Shown: positions 11,364 to 21,633, numbered from the stretch's first letter. The stretch is 64,000 nt of DNA from Dickeya fangzhongdai (GCF_002812485.1 NZ_CP025003.1:1-64000), one strand, 5' to 3'. The notes: generated by a model from the sequence alone, not told the origin. A program made the numbers and translations.

Positions 11364-13402
11364 TCCTGAATGCCGTAGTGCTTCAGCATGGCGTCCAGTT
11401 TGGGTTCACGACCGCGGAAGCGTTTGAACAGCTCCATCGGCTCTTCGGAACCGCCGCGGGACAGAATGTTCTCCAGGAACGACAAGCCGGTGTCGCGGTT
11501 AAAAATGCCTTCCTCTTCAAAGCGGGAGAAGGCGTCCGCCGCCAGCACGTCGGCCCACAGGTAGCTGTAGTAACCCGCGGCGTAACCGCCGGCGAAGATG
11601 TGGCTGAAGGAGTGCGGGAAACGGTTCCATTCCGGGCTTTTCACCACGGAAACCTGCGCTTTCACCTCCGCCAGCGTCTCCAGCACGCGCGCGCCTTTAG
11701 CCGGGTCATAACCGGCGTGCAGACGGAAATCAAACAGGCCGAACTCCAACTGACGCAGGATGAACAACGCCGCCTGATAATTCTTGGCGGCCAGCATCTT
11801 GTCCAGCATCGCCTGCGGCAGCGGCTCGCCGGTTTCATAGTGACCGGAAATGAACGCCAGCGCGTCCGGCTCCCAGCACCAGTTCTCCATAAACTGGCTC
11901 GGCAGCTCGACGGCGTCCCACGGCACGCCGTTGATGCCTGATACGCCGGCGGTATCGATGCGGGTCAGCATATGGTGCAACCCGTGACCGAATTCGTGGA
12001 ACAGGGTGGTGACTTCATCGTGGGTAAACAGCGCCGGTTTGCCGTTGACCGGGCGGTTGAAGTTACAGGTCAGGTACGCCACCGGTTTTTGCAGCTCGCC
12101 GTCGGCTTTGCGCAGGCGGCCTACGCAGTCATCCATCCAGGCGCCGCCGCGTTTGTGCTCGCGGGCGTACAGGTCAAGGTAGAAGCTGCCCAGCAATTCG
12201 CCGCTATCGTTAAACAGATCGAAGAAGCGCACTTCCGGATGCCAGACGTCGACGCCCTGACGCTCTTTGGCGGTGATGCCGTAAATGCGTTTCACCACCT
12301 CGAACAGCCCTTCCAGCACGCGTGGTTCCGGGAAGTAAGGGCGTAGCAGTTCATCGCTGATGGAATACAGGTGCTGTTTCTGCTGCTCGGCGTAGTAGGT
12401 GATGTCCCACGGGTTCAGTTCATCGACGCCGAAGTGTTCTTTGGCGAACGCGCGCAGTTGCGCCAGTTCCTGCTCCCCTTGCGGGCGGGCGCGTTTGGCC
12501 AGGTCGGTCAGGAAATCCAGTACCTGCTGCGGGTTTTCCGCCATCTTGGTGGCCAGCGATTTGTCAGCGAAGCTCGCGAAGCCCAGCAACTGCGCCAGTT
12601 CATGACGCAGCGCCAGCGTTTGTGCCATTACCTCGCTGTTGTCCCACTTACCGGCGTTCGGGCCTTGCTCGGACGCGCGGGTCACGTAGGCGCGGTACAT
12701 CTCTTCGCGCAGCGCCTGATTGGAACAGTAGGTCATTACCGGCAGATAACTCGGGATATCCAGCGTCAGCAGCCAGCCTTGTTGCTCTTTGGCTTCCGCC
12801 AGCGCGTTGGCCGCCGCCAGCGCGCTTTCCGGCATACCGCTCAGCTCGTTGACGTCGGTAATCAGTTTGGTCCAGCCCATGGTGGCGTCCAGCACGTTGT
12901 TGCTGAACTGCGAGCCCAGTTCGGACAAGCGGGAGGCGATATCGCCGTAGCGTTTCTGTTGTTCCGGCGGCAGCGCAATCCCGGACAGTTCGAAGTCGCG
13001 CAGGGCGTTATCCACCGCTTTTTTCTGCGCCACGCTCAGGCCGGCGTAATGCTCGCCGTCGTGCAGGTCGCGGTAGGCGCGGTACAACCCGGCGTGCTGA
13101 CCCACCCAGGTGCTGTATTCGGACAGCAGCGGCAGGCACTGTTCGTAGGCGCTGCGCAGTTCCGGGCTGTTTTTGACCGAATTCAGGTGGCTGACCGGCG
13201 AGAAAATCCGCCCCAGCCGATCATCACTTTCCGCCAGCGGCTGACACAGGTTATCCCAGGTGAACGGACCCGGCTGCGCCACCACGCGCTCGACAGTCTG
13301 ACGGCAGTCGTCCAGCGCGGCCTGCACGGCAGGGAGGATGTGTTCAATCTGAATCTGGGAGAACGGCGGCAGGGTAAAGGAGGAAAGCAATGGATTGGTC
13401 AT
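11360..13402 (-). CDS. prlC: Oligopeptidase A
   Basis: PrlC (OpdA) is a cytoplasmic M3-family zinc metallopeptidase that degrades short peptides, including cleaved signal peptides. The 680-residue protein has the thermolysin-like zinc motif HEFGH with His469, Glu470 and His473, preceded by the usual [10 protein letters not shown]. Length equals the E. coli protein. First gene of prlC-rsmJ, with a four-base overlap. No irregularity seen. Confidence 0.97.
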   Translation of the reverse strand: MTNPLLSSFTLPPFSQIQIEHILPAVQAALDDCRQTVERVVAQPGPFTWDNLCQPLAESDDRLGRIFSPVSHLNSVKNSPELRSAYEQCLPLLSEYSTWVGQHAGLYRAYRDLHDGEHYAGLSVAQKKAVDNALRDFELSGIALPPEQQKRYGDIASRLSELGSQFSNNVLDATMGWTKLITDVNELSGMPESALAAANALAEAKEQQGWLLTLDIPSYLPVMTYCSNQALREEMYRAYVTRASEQGPNAGKWDNSEVMAQTLALRHELAQLLGFASFADKSLATKMAENPQQVLDFLTDLAKRARPQGEQELAQLRAFAKEHFGVDELNPWDITYYAEQQKQHLYSISDELLRPYFPEPRVLEGLFEVVKRIYGITAKERQGVDVWHPEVRFFDLFNDSGELLGSFYLDLYAREHKRGGAWMDDCVGRLRKADGELQKPVAYLTCNFNRPVNGKPALFTHDEVTTLFHEFGHGLHHMLTRIDTAGVSGINGVPWDAVELPSQFMENWCWEPDALAFISGHYETGEPLPQAMLDKMLAAKNYQAALFILRQLEFGLFDFRLHAGYDPAKGARVLETLAEVKAQVSVVKSPEWNRFPHSFSHIFAGGYAAGYYSYLWADVLAADAFSRFEEEGIFNRDTGLSFLENILSRGGSEEPMELFKRFRGREPKLDAMLKHYGIQE

Positions 13403-13548
13403 GGCACAGTCCTGAAATGTGTTGATGATGATTTAACATGGGGGGTAATGAAGGGAAAATCAATGGCCGAGGGCACAATCACGAGTACCACCAGTGCGCA
13501 ACGCCGGCCGGAAAAAAGCGTCACTCATCGCATCGCGGACGAAGAGAT

Positions 13549-13833
13549 TCAGGATGACTGGTTATAACCGGCGTAAAACCATGCCACCAGCGACGGGTTG
13601 CTGACGTCGGTAAAGAATTCCGCCACGATATCGCGCATCAGCCCGTAACGGCGGCACAACTGCCCGGCTTCGAACGCGGCCTGTTGTCTGCCCCGTTGCG
13701 AGGCCCGTTGATGCGCGTAGCCGCAGACGTAGCCGCGGCGGTAATCGTCGCAGTAATGACGGATGTCGCTCATCGATTGCGGCGTGGAGGCTTGCAACCC
13801 TGCCAGAATACCGTCGCCAAAGTGGTTTTTCAT
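13549..13833 (-). CDS. yghW: DUF2623 (YghW-like) protein
   Basis: A 94-residue cytoplasmic protein of the DUF2623 family, whose E. coli member is YghW. Shared features are the start MKNHFGDGILAGL, the CDDYRRGYVCGYAHQRA block, AGQLCRRYGL and the aromatic C-terminal WFYAGY. The function is unknown in any species I know of. It stands alone between prlC and rlmJ, in the same orientation as prlC but with a 146-base gap, so it probably has its own promoter. Confidence 0.8.
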   Translation of the reverse strand: MKNHFGDGILAGLQASTPQSMSDIRHYCDDYRRGYVCGYAHQRASQRGRQQAAFEAGQLCRRYGLMRDIVAEFFTDVSNPSLVAWFYAGYNQSS

Positions 13834-13952
13834 GAAGGTCGTTTCCGGGTAGTCGATATATAAACGATTATATATCGAAAAAGCTCCGTTATTGCAGTAC
13901 CGGATGACGGATCGCAGTGATTGTCGGGTTATTTTGCGACGCTAACCGTTTA

Positions 13953-14154
13953 TATACCCGTCATACTTCAAGTTGCAGGTGTGTTGGCTTTATATTACTC
14001 GGCCCATCCCTGGGCCTCGCCCTACGGGCCGCAGCGAGCTGCGTTCAAATCTGCTCCCGGCAGAGTTGTCGCTCACCCCAGTCACTGACTTGTGTAAGCT
14101 CCTGGGGATTCGCTGCGTCGCCGCCTACCTGCAACTCGAATTATTTAGGGTATA
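13953..14154. repeat. ERIC element with an internal insertion
   Basis: The ends TATACCCGTCATACTTCAAG and, inverted, TATACCCTAAATAATTCGAG plus the core (CTCACCCCAGTCACTGACTT; GTAAGCTCCTGGGGATTC) are those of the enterobacterial repetitive intergenic consensus. The standard element is about 127 bases; this one is 202, because roughly 78 bases (about 13991-14068) are inserted in one arm. It lies in the 372-base spacer 13834-14205 upstream of rlmJ, ending 51 bases before its start, and may fold in the transcript. The rest of the spacer shows nothing clear. Confidence 0.9.
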
Positions 14155-14205
14155 CTATGGCGATTAGCGGCAAACGCGCCCTCATTGACCGGAAATCCAC
14201 ACTTT

Positions 14206-15048
14206 ATGCTGAGTTATCGCCACAGTTTTCATGCCGGCAATCATGCCGACGTGCTGAAACACACTGTCCAGAGCCTGATCATTACCGCGCTGAAAGAGAA
14301 GGACAAACCGTTCCTGTATCTGGATACGCACTCCGGCGCAGGCCGTTATCAGTTGCAGAGCGAACACGCCGAGCGCACCGGCGAATACCTCGACGGCATT
14401 GGCCGCATCTGGCAGCGGGACGATATTCCGGCGGAACTGGAGCCGTACATGCAGGTGGTGCGTTCCTATAATTCCGGCGACAAGCTGCGCTATTATCCCG
14501 GCTCGCCGCTGATTGCCCGTCAGTTGCTGCGCGAGCAGGACAAAATTCATCTGACCGAGCTGCACCCCACCGACTTTCCGCTGTTGCGTCAGGAATTTCT
14601 GCGTGACGATCGGGCGCGGGTGGTGCGCGAGGACGGCTACCAGCAGTTGAAAGCTCAGTTGCCGCCGCTGTCGCGCCGCGGGCTGATTCTGATCGACCCG
14701 CCTTATGAACTGAAAACCGATTATCAGGCGGTGGTGAAAGGCATTCAGGAAGGCTATCGCCGCTTTGCCACCGGCGTGTTCGCGCTGTGGTATCCGGTGG
14801 TGCTGCGTCAGCATATCAAGCGCCTGCTCAAAGACCTGGAAGGCACTGGTATCCGTAATATCCTGCAAATCGAGCTGGCGGTGCTGCCGGACAGCGACCG
14901 TCACGGCATGACCGCCTCCGGCATGATTGTCATCAATCCGCCGTGGAAACTGGAATCCCAGATGAAAAGCGTGCTGCCGTGGCTGCATCAGGCGCTGGTG
15001 CCCGGCGGTACCGGCCACACGCGCGTCGAGTGGGTGGTGCCGGAGTAA
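14206..15048 (+). CDS. rlmJ: 23S rRNA (adenine(2030)-N(6))-methyltransferase
   Basis: RlmJ methylates A2030 of 23S rRNA. The 280-residue protein starts MLSYRHSFHAGNHADVLKH, exactly as E. coli RlmJ, so the ATG at 14206 is chosen over the in-frame TTG at 14185. The catalytic motif of N6-adenine methyltransferases, DPPYE, is seen at LILIDPPYELKTDY. It is preceded by an ERIC element and converges on rnz. Confidence 0.96.
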   Translation: MLSYRHSFHAGNHADVLKHTVQSLIITALKEKDKPFLYLDTHSGAGRYQLQSEHAERTGEYLDGIGRIWQRDDIPAELEPYMQVVRSYNSGDKLRYYPGSPLIARQLLREQDKIHLTELHPTDFPLLRQEFLRDDRARVVREDGYQQLKAQLPPLSRRGLILIDPPYELKTDYQAVVKGIQEGYRRFATGVFALWYPVVLRQHIKRLLKDLEGTGIRNILQIELAVLPDSDRHGMTASGMIVINPPWKLESQMKSVLPWLHQALVPGGTGHTRVEWVVPE

Positions 15049-15088
15049 CGGCCGGCCTATCTCATTAAGCGCTAAGCGCCGCCCGGCG

Positions 15089-16003
15089 CTATACCCGAAA
15101 GGTGGCGAGATCGGTCGCGACCTCGGTAGCCGGGAACAGCGTCTGACATTCCTGACGCAGCCGTTCCAGATCTTCCTGGCCGTAGCGGGCGCTGAAGTGA
15201 GTGATAATTAACCGTCTGGCGCCGGCGTCTCGCGCGGCGGCGGCGGTTTGCAAAGTGGTGGAATGCCCGCGTTCGTTGGCGCGTTCCGCCATCGCCCCTT
15301 CCAGCGTGGCTTCGTGCACCATCACATCGACACCGGCGGCCAGTTTGAGCGCTTCCGGTGTCGGGCGGGTATCGCCGAAGACAGCCAGCGACTTGCCCGG
15401 CAGACCGGGGCCGACGTAATCCCAGCCGTTCAGCACCCGTCCGTCGTCCAGCGTCACCGTTTCCCCACGTTTCAGTTGCTGGAAATAGGCGCCGGGTTTG
15501 ACGCCTTCCGCCGCCAGTTTATTCACGTCCAGCGGGCCCGGTTTGGGGCGTTCCTCAATACGGTATCCCACGCAATACAGGGTGTGCGACAGCTCATGCG
15601 CCGTCACCCGCAACTGATGGTCCTCGAACACCGTACCGGGAACGACCTCCACCACCTCCAGCGGATAGGTGAGCCAGGAACCGCTCAACGTCAGCGCGGT
15701 TTCGACGAAGGTTTTCAGCCCGGCCGGGCCGTAAAGCGTCAGCGGCGTCTCGATGCCCGCCATGGAACGCGAGCAGAGCAGGCCGGGCAGCCCGAACAGA
15801 TGATCGCCGTGCAGATGGGTGATGAAAATCTTCTCCAGTTTGCCGGGTTTGACCGGGGTGCGCAGAATCTGGTGCTGGGTGCCCTCGCCGCAGTCAAACA
15901 GCCAGAACGCCGGGCGAATGCCGTGCAGATCGAGCGCGATGCTGGTGACATTACGCTCTTTGGTTGGCACGCCCGCGTTGGTGCCGAGAAAAATCAGTTC
16001 CAT
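15089..16003 (-). CDS. rnz: Ribonuclease Z / RNase BN
   Basis: This metallo-beta-lactamase-fold nuclease matures or degrades tRNA 3' ends. The 304-residue protein has the zinc motif HLHGDH at residues 63-68, further ligand motifs [10 protein letters not shown] and ITHFSARY, and the short-form (ElaC) length. It converges with rlmJ, 40 bases away. Upstream are the GCGTTACA repeat array and a short ERIC. Confidence 0.95.
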   Translation of the reverse strand: MELIFLGTNAGVPTKERNVTSIALDLHGIRPAFWLFDCGEGTQHQILRTPVKPGKLEKIFITHLHGDHLFGLPGLLCSRSMAGIETPLTLYGPAGLKTFVETALTLSGSWLTYPLEVVEVVPGTVFEDHQLRVTAHELSHTLYCVGYRIEERPKPGPLDVNKLAAEGVKPGAYFQQLKRGETVTLDDGRVLNGWDYVGPGLPGKSLAVFGDTRPTPEALKLAAGVDVMVHEATLEGAMAERANERGHSTTLQTAAAARDAGARRLIITHFSARYGQEDLERLRQECQTLFPATEVATDLATFRV

Positions 16004-16135
16004 GCAAGGCTCCGAAAGTTAACCTGTTTTTTTAGCATCGCGTCATTTTACCTATCGCACCGATTTTCAAAACCGTTGCGAACCGCTGCGCATTTCTTCA
16101 TACAATCCCGCTTTCTGTCTTTGCCGGATACCGAT

Positions 16136-16210
16136 CGCTGGCGTTACACTTTTCTCCAGCGTTACACTTTTCGCTGGCGTTACATTTTTTTCGCCGGCGT
16201 TACATTGTGA
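16136..16210. repeat. Four-copy GCGTTACA repeat array
   Basis: GCGTTACA starts at 16141, 16159, 16177 and 16197, each preceded by CGCTG, TCCA or CGCCG and followed by a T-rich tail. The period is 18, 18 and 20 bases, close to two helical turns. The array lies between rnz and gor in the 362-base spacer, so it could bind a regulator or simply be slipped-strand tandem duplication. Confidence 0.75.
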
Positions 16211-16255
16211 GCCCCGTCATCAGCGCCAGCATCGGTGCGGCGGCGGGATACGGTC

Positions 16256-16321
16256 TATACCCAAAATAATTCGAGTTGCAGGAAAGCCAACACACCTGCA
16301 ACTTGCAGTATGACGGGTCTA
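16256..16321. repeat. Internally deleted ERIC element
   Basis: A 66-base palindromic element joining the two ERIC ends: TATACCCAAAATAATTCGAG at the left and, inverted, ACCCGTCATACTGCAAGTTG at the right. The whole central core is missing. It lies in the opposite orientation to the larger ERIC at 13953 and ends 45 bases before gor. Confidence 0.85.
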
Positions 16322-16365
16322 TTTACTTTTATTGAACGCTTATCGAAAGCAAGCGTGGAGCCCTG

Positions 16366-17718
16366 ATGACCAGACATTATGACTATCTCGCCATTGGTGG
16401 CGGCAGCGGCGGCATTGCCTCCATCAACCGTGCGGCCATGTATGGCAAGAAATGCGCGCTGATTGAAGCCAAATACCTGGGCGGTACCTGCGTCAATGTC
16501 GGGTGCGTGCCGAAGAAGGTGATGTGGCATGCCGCTCAGATTGCCGAGGCCATTCACCAGTACGGACCGGACTATGGCTTTGATGTCACCGTCAATCAGT
16601 TTAACTGGGACACGTTGCTGAAAAATCGCAGCGCCTACATTGACCGTATTCATCAGTCCTACAATAACGTGCTGGGGAAAAATCAGGTCGAGGTGATTCA
16701 GGGCTTTGCCCGTTTCGTGGATGCGAAAACGGTGGAAGTGAACGGCGAGCGCATCACCGCCGACCATATCCTGATCGCCACCGGCGGTCGGCCGACGCGC
16801 CCGGCGATTCCCGGTGCGGAATACGGCATTGATTCCGATGGTTTCTTTGCGCTGACGGCGTTGCCGAAGCGGGTGGCGGTGGTCGGCGCCGGTTATATCG
16901 CGGTGGAAATCGCCGGCGTGCTGAACGCGCTCGGCTCCGATGTGCACCTGTTTGTGCGCAAGCATGCGCCGCTGCGCCAGTTCGATCCGCTGATTGTGGA
17001 CACGCTGGTGGAAGTGATGAATACCGAAGGCCCGGCGCTGCATACCGAGTCCATTCCCAACGCGGTGGTGAAAAACGCCGACGGCAGCCTGACGCTGCAG
17101 CTGGAAAGCGGGCACGAGCAAACCGTAGATTGCCTGATTTGGGCGATCGGCCGCGAACCGGCGAACGATAATATCAATCTGGACGCCGCGGGCGTAGCGC
17201 TCAACAGCAAAGGCTACATCGTGGTGGATAAGTTCCAGAACACCAGCGTGCCGGGCATTTACGCGGTAGGCGACAACACCGGCGCCGTTGAGCTGACGCC
17301 GGTCGCCGTGGCGGCGGGGCGCCGTCTGTCCGAGCGGTTGTTCAACAACAAGCCGGACGAGCATCTGGATTACAGTAACATTCCGACCGTGGTGTTCAGC
17401 CACCCGCCGATCGGCACCGTCGGGCTGACCGAACCGCAGGCGCGCGAGCAGTACGGCGACGATCAGGTTAAGGTGTATAAGTCCGCGTTTACCGCCATGT
17501 ACACCGCGGTGACGCAGCACCGTCAGCCGTGCCGCATGAAGCTGGTATGCGCGGGGCCGGAAGAGAAAATCGTCGGTATACACGGCATCGGCTTCGGCAT
17601 GGATGAAATCCTGCAAGGCTTTGCGGTGGCGGTGAAAATGGGCGCGACCAAAAAAGACTTCGACAACACCGTGGCGATTCATCCAACGGCGGCGGAAGAG
17701 TTTGTCACCATGCGCTAA
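16366..17718 (+). CDS. gor: Glutathione reductase
   Basis: Gor is the cytoplasmic FAD enzyme that reduces oxidised glutathione with NADPH. The 450-residue protein has the FAD motif [11 protein letters not shown], the redox-active disulfide Cys42/Cys47 in [13 protein letters not shown], the NADPH motif [13 protein letters not shown] and the C-terminal His439-Glu444 pair in HPTAAEE. Length and start match E. coli. Confidence 0.97.
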   Translation: MTRHYDYLAIGGGSGGIASINRAAMYGKKCALIEAKYLGGTCVNVGCVPKKVMWHAAQIAEAIHQYGPDYGFDVTVNQFNWDTLLKNRSAYIDRIHQSYNNVLGKNQVEVIQGFARFVDAKTVEVNGERITADHILIATGGRPTRPAIPGAEYGIDSDGFFALTALPKRVAVVGAGYIAVEIAGVLNALGSDVHLFVRKHAPLRQFDPLIVDTLVEVMNTEGPALHTESIPNAVVKNADGSLTLQLESGHEQTVDCLIWAIGREPANDNINLDAAGVALNSKGYIVVDKFQNTSVPGIYAVGDNTGAVELTPVAVAAGRRLSERLFNNKPDEHLDYSNIPTVVFSHPPIGTVGLTEPQAREQYGDDQVKVYKSAFTAMYTAVTQHRQPCRMKLVCAGPEEKIVGIHGIGFGMDEILQGFAVAVKMGATKKDFDNTVAIHPTAAEEFVTMR

Positions 17719-17817
17719 CGCGCAAAACCGTGGTGTGCTTACGGTGGTGACGGCGTGATAGTACAACACGACGATCGCTACAGGGTGATAACGACGCGGT
17801 TAGCACTACGCAGTGAC

Positions 17818-17847
17818 AATCAGGGTGAGGTTATCCTCACCCTGATT
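17818..17847. terminator. Bidirectional terminator between gor and the DASS transporter
   Basis: A perfect 13-base-pair stem (AATCAGGGTGAGG at 17818-17830 with its complement at 17835-17847) with a TTAT loop separates two convergent genes. T tracts are weak on both sides, but stem strength and position support a shared terminator. Confidence 0.7.
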
Positions 17848-17874
17848 CATTTGGGTCAGTAGTACTTCAATAGG

Positions 17875-19296
17875 TCAGTAATACCCCAGCAGATTCCACC
17901 ACACCAGTCCGACCGCAAAGGTCAGCAGGACATTGACCGTCACCACGCATAAATTGATTTTGTAAAACCGCGGTCGTTCAAAATAGCCCTGGGCGAAATA
18001 AATCGGACCGGGGCCGCCGCCGTATTCGGTATTTCCCCACATCAGGTTGCTGAAAATACCAAAGCATATCGCCACCATGACGGGCGGGGCGCCTGCGGCA
18101 ATCGCGGTGGCGGCAAAAGGCGCGTACAGCGCGGCGACATGGCCGGTCGCGGTGGCGAAAAGGTAATGGACGTAAATATAGATAAGCCCGAGCAGGATAA
18201 ACGTGCCCATCGCGCCAAAGCCGTGAATGGCGCCGCCCATTTTAACCGTCATCCATTTGATGAAACCCAAATCGGACAGGCCGCCGGCCAAGCTGATGAT
18301 CACGCTGAACCAGATGACGGTGTCCCAGGCGGCATGGTCTTTGAGCAGGGCTTTCCAGTCAACCGCGCGTGACGCAAACAGATAGGCGGCAAGGCCCAGC
18401 CCAACGGCGGTGGCCGATAGCCCGGTAGCCAAACTGGTGCCCCAGCCAATCAGCGCCAGCAGAAATCCCAGCGCGACTTTCTTCTCGGCGGACGTCATGG
18501 CGCCCAGCTCGGCGAGCGCCTGTTTTCCCATCTGTTTTGCTTCCGGGGTGCGCTTTAATTCGGGGTTTAACAGCTTGTATACCAGCAGCGGCATCAGGCA
18601 GAAACACACCATCGCCGGCACCACCGCGGCAACGAACCAGCTTCCCCAGGTGATTTCCACATTCAGCGACGATTTCGCCAGGCTGCCCACCAGCGGATTC
18701 GCCGCCATGCCGGTCAGAAAAATGGCGCCGGTTATCGGGGTGAACTGAAAGCAAACCATGATCAGGAAATCGCCGATTTTTTTCCCTGACTCGCCCGGTG
18801 TGGAACCTAATACTTCGTTGATGGAGCGCACGATGGGGAAAATAATCCCCCCTGATCGAGCGGTAACCGATGGCATGGCGGGCGCCATAATCAGGTCGGA
18901 AACCCCTAATGAGTAGGCGATGCCCAGACTGCTGCCGCCAAATAACGACAGCATTTTATAGGCGATTCTTTTTCCAAGACCGGAGGTGACAAATCCCAGC
19001 GAAAGAATATACGCGCAAAATATTAGCCATACCGTTCCGCTGGAGAAGCCGGCCAGCGCTTTTGCTTCCGGTAATGTGTTGGTGAAAATAACAACGCATA
19101 ACGCAATCAGCATAACGGCGCCGGAGGGCAACGGCTGGGTTAATATTGCCGCAATGGTGGCGAGAAAAATGGCAAACATATGCCATGCCTGAGGCGTTAA
19201 TCCTTCGGGTACAGGGGAAAACCAGATTATGGTTCCCAGTAATAGGGGAACCATAAAGGCGATTATCGATTTTCCCTTAGATGAATCAGATGACAT
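17875..19296 (-). CDS. DASS-family dicarboxylate transporter
   Basis: A 473-residue, twelve-to-fourteen-helix inner-membrane carrier of the divalent anion:Na+ symporter family, related to the 2-oxoglutarate/malate and tartrate/succinate carriers. Family features are the repeated TARSGGIIFPI and GAIFLTGMAANPL blocks, and NTEYGGGPGPIYFAQGYF near the end. The second of two close ATGs (19296) is preferred because GAGGAG lies at a proper distance from it. Downstream in the operon from a fumarase/aspartase-type lyase, so it probably imports that enzyme's carboxylic acid substrate or exchanges it for the product. Confidence 0.87.
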   Translation of the reverse strand: MSSDSSKGKSIIAFMVPLLLGTIIWFSPVPEGLTPQAWHMFAIFLATIAAILTQPLPSGAVMLIALCVVIFTNTLPEAKALAGFSSGTVWLIFCAYILSLGFVTSGLGKRIAYKMLSLFGGSSLGIAYSLGVSDLIMAPAMPSVTARSGGIIFPIVRSINEVLGSTPGESGKKIGDFLIMVCFQFTPITGAIFLTGMAANPLVGSLAKSSLNVEITWGSWFVAAVVPAMVCFCLMPLLVYKLLNPELKRTPEAKQMGKQALAELGAMTSAEKKVALGFLLALIGWGTSLATGLSATAVGLGLAAYLFASRAVDWKALLKDHAAWDTVIWFSVIISLAGGLSDLGFIKWMTVKMGGAIHGFGAMGTFILLGLIYIYVHYLFATATGHVAALYAPFAATAIAAGAPPVMVAICFGIFSNLMWGNTEYGGGPGPIYFAQGYFERPRFYKINLCVVTVNVLLTFAVGLVWWNLLGYY

Positions 19297-19338
19297 GATC
19301 ATCTCCTCAATCTTACGGGTTATTGATTTTCTGGGGGA

Positions 19339-20691
19339 TTATTGCCGTTTGGCCGATTTTTCCAGTACCTGGTCGACCATTTCCGGCGCAATGCCGAGAT
19401 AGTTGACCGGGTCTGTTAACCGTTCGATTAATGCCGGTTCAAGACGACTGGATACCTGAGGCATGGCGTTCAGTACGTCGGCCAGGCGTCCTCCCTGCGT
19501 ATTGACGATGCGGCAGGCGTCGTAAACCACGTCGTGCGCATCCTGCCGGCCCATGTAAGGCGCCAGCCCCATCATCACGGCTTCCGCCACGATCAGCCCC
19601 TTGGTCATGTCGAGGTTTTTCGCCATCGCCTGTTCGTCGACAATCAGACCGCTGAGCATGAATTTGGCCTGATTGAGCGCGCCGGCGGCCAGCACAAAAC
19701 TTTCCGGGATCGCAATCCACTCCGCGTGCCACGGGCCGGTGGCGCGTTCCAGATCCTGCACCATCGCGTCCAGCATTAAGCCGGCGTGTTGGCGCACGCC
19801 TTTGGCGCAGGCGAGCATCAGTTCGCTGGAGATCGGATTGCGTTTTTGCGGCATGGTGCTGCTGGCGCCGCGGCCTTTGACGAAGGGCTCGTACAGTTCG
19901 CCAAACTCGTTGGAGGCCATCAGCATGACGTCATAGGCGATTTTCCCCAGCGAGCCGGTGATGACCGCCAGCAAGTTCACCGCTTCGGCGAAGCCGTCGC
20001 GCGCCACATGCCAGGTTGAGGTCGGCACGCCCAGTTTCAGCTCTGCCATCATCGCTTTCTGCACCGCCAGACCTTTGTCTCCCAGCGAAGCCAGCGTACC
20101 GGCGGCGCCGGCGAACTCGCCGACCAGAATGCGCGGGCGAGCCTGCTCAAGGCGCTCGGCGTGGCGGTCAAACATATCCAGCCAGATAGCGGCCTTGTAG
20201 CCGAAAGTGATGGGCAACGCCTGTTGCAGATGGGTTCTGCCCGCCATCGGCGTATCGCGGTAGCGCAGCGCCAGATCGGCGAGAATTTTGCGCAGTGATT
20301 TGATATCCGCGTCGATCAGGTCGAAGGCGTCGCGGATTTGCAACACCACCGCCGTATCCATGATGTCCTGGGTGGTCGCGCCCCAGTGCACGTAGCCGCC
20401 GGAGGCTCCGGCCTGCTTCGAGATCTGATGGACCAGCGGTAAAATCGGGTAGCCGACGATTTCGGTTTCATGCCGCAGGAGGTCGAAATCCAGCGTGTCG
20501 GCGTTACAGGTTTTGGCGATCTCTTCCGCCGCTTCCTGCGGGATGACGCCGCAGCGTGCTTCGGCTTTCGCCAGCGCGATCTCCACCTCAACGTATTTGC
20601 GGATCAGTTCATGATCGTCAAAGATGGCGCGCATTTCCGGCGTGCCGAACGAGTCCCTGAACAGAATAGAATCAAGAACATTCGATGCCAT
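19339..20691 (-). CDS. Fumarase/aspartase-superfamily lyase (PcaB-like)
   Basis: A 450-residue lyase of the superfamily that adds or removes groups next to a carboxylate, often releasing fumarate. It has HWGATTQD at 102-109, RTHLQQALP, and the signature GASSTMPQKRNP at 275-286. Overall it is nearest to 3-carboxy-cis,cis-muconate cycloisomerase. The ATG at 20691 follows GGGAGGG and is preferred over the far upstream start at 20796. No protocatechuate genes are nearby; the partners are a dicarboxylate transporter and a GntR regulator, so the natural substrate is open. Confidence 0.8.
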   Translation of the reverse strand: MASNVLDSILFRDSFGTPEMRAIFDDHELIRKYVEVEIALAKAEARCGVIPQEAAEEIAKTCNADTLDFDLLRHETEIVGYPILPLVHQISKQAGASGGYVHWGATTQDIMDTAVVLQIRDAFDLIDADIKSLRKILADLALRYRDTPMAGRTHLQQALPITFGYKAAIWLDMFDRHAERLEQARPRILVGEFAGAAGTLASLGDKGLAVQKAMMAELKLGVPTSTWHVARDGFAEAVNLLAVITGSLGKIAYDVMLMASNEFGELYEPFVKGRGASSTMPQKRNPISSELMLACAKGVRQHAGLMLDAMVQDLERATGPWHAEWIAIPESFVLAAGALNQAKFMLSGLIVDEQAMAKNLDMTKGLIVAEAVMMGLAPYMGRQDAHDVVYDACRIVNTQGGRLADVLNAMPQVSSRLEPALIERLTDPVNYLGIAPEMVDQVLEKSAKRQ

Positions 20692-20784
20692 AGTGAACCC
20701 TCCCGGGTCTGATTTAGTGATAGACTGACCGATAGCAACGGTCTTGGTACGGTATGTCCGCGACGACCGACAATGGTGATGAAA

Positions 20785-20815
20785 ATGTCCGGACATATTT
20801 TAAATGTACGGACAT
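20785..20815. promoter_or_regulatory. Two palindromic operators, probable GntR sites
   Basis: ATGTCCGGACAT (20785-20796, perfect palindrome) and ATGTACGGACAT (20804-20815, one mismatch) are centred 19 bases apart in the divergent region between the lyase and gntR. A half site, ATGTCCG, lies at 20754. Two sites two helical turns apart suit a dimeric repressor acting on both promoters. Confidence 0.75.
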
Positions 20816-20898
20816 TTATAGCGAGCATAAATGGCTAGCGGAAGTGTTTACTCACTGCTTTGTGATAATGATCATTAATTTTTGAAGAATGTATCCTT

Positions 20899-21633
20899 AT
20901 GAAAGAGTCCCTCTATAAGCGCATTGCCCGAGAGCTGGCGCAGGATATTGTTTCCGGCAAGTACCCCGCCGGCGCGCTTTTCCCGACCGAAAAGGCGCTC
21001 TGCGAGGTGTATCAGGCCAGCCGGCATACCGTGCGGGAAGCGCTGCGCGAGCTGACCGAACAGGGTCTGATCTCAAGACGCAAAGGCGCCGGGACCCACG
21101 TCACCGATGCCAGAGAAGGGAACACGAATCACCCGCTGGCAAACCTGGAAGATTTGCTGGCGCTGGCGCGGAATAATTTGCGGGTGGTGAAAAAGATTGA
21201 TGAGATCGTCGCCGATTATGAATTGTCGCAAGTCATCGGTTGCCCGCCGGGGTCGCGTTGGCTGCATATCGCGAGTATTCGGGAAGACAGCATAAAGCCG
21301 GACGCGCCGATTTGCTGGACGGACAGCTATGCCAGCGTTGCCTACGATAAGGTCCGGCGTTTGGTGCGCAGCGACCCGTTTTCGTTGATCAGCGATTTGA
21401 TCGAAAATCACTATGGCGTGAAAAGCAAGGAAGTGCACCAGACCATTACCGCGGTTGGCGTACCGGCCAAAATCGCCAAACAGTTAGGGGTGGAAGCAGG
21501 GTCGCCGGCGTTGAAAATCATACGGCGCTATGTGGATCGCAACGGCGAGACCTTTGAAACCACCATCTCCATTCATCCCGCCGGGCGATATACCTGTTCG
21601 ATCGTCCTGAAACACCACGATGGGAACAGCTAG
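20899..21633 (+). CDS. GntR/HutC-family transcriptional regulator
   Basis: A 244-residue regulator with an N-terminal winged helix (YPAGALFPTEKALCEVYQAS, RHTVREALRELTEQGLI) and a C-terminal UTRA effector domain of the HutC subfamily, ending in the typical TTISIHPAGRYTCSIVL. It is divergent from the lyase-transporter operon and likely binds the two ATGTCCGGACAT-type palindromes between them, released by the transported acid or a product. The effector is unknown. Confidence 0.88.
   Translation: MKESLYKRIARELAQDIVSGKYPAGALFPTEKALCEVYQASRHTVREALRELTEQGLISRRKGAGTHVTDAREGNTNHPLANLEDLLALARNNLRVVKKIDEIVADYELSQVIGCPPGSRWLHIASIREDSIKPDAPICWTDSYASVAYDKVRRLVRSDPFSLISDLIENHYGVKSKEVHQTITAVGVPAKIAKQLGVEAGSPALKIIRRYVDRNGETFETTISIHPAGRYTCSIVLKHHDGNS

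Noticed and set aside
16255..17769. 504-codon minus-strand frame opposite gor
   Set aside because: Shadow of a GC-rich gene; the plus-strand frame is unmistakable glutathione reductase.
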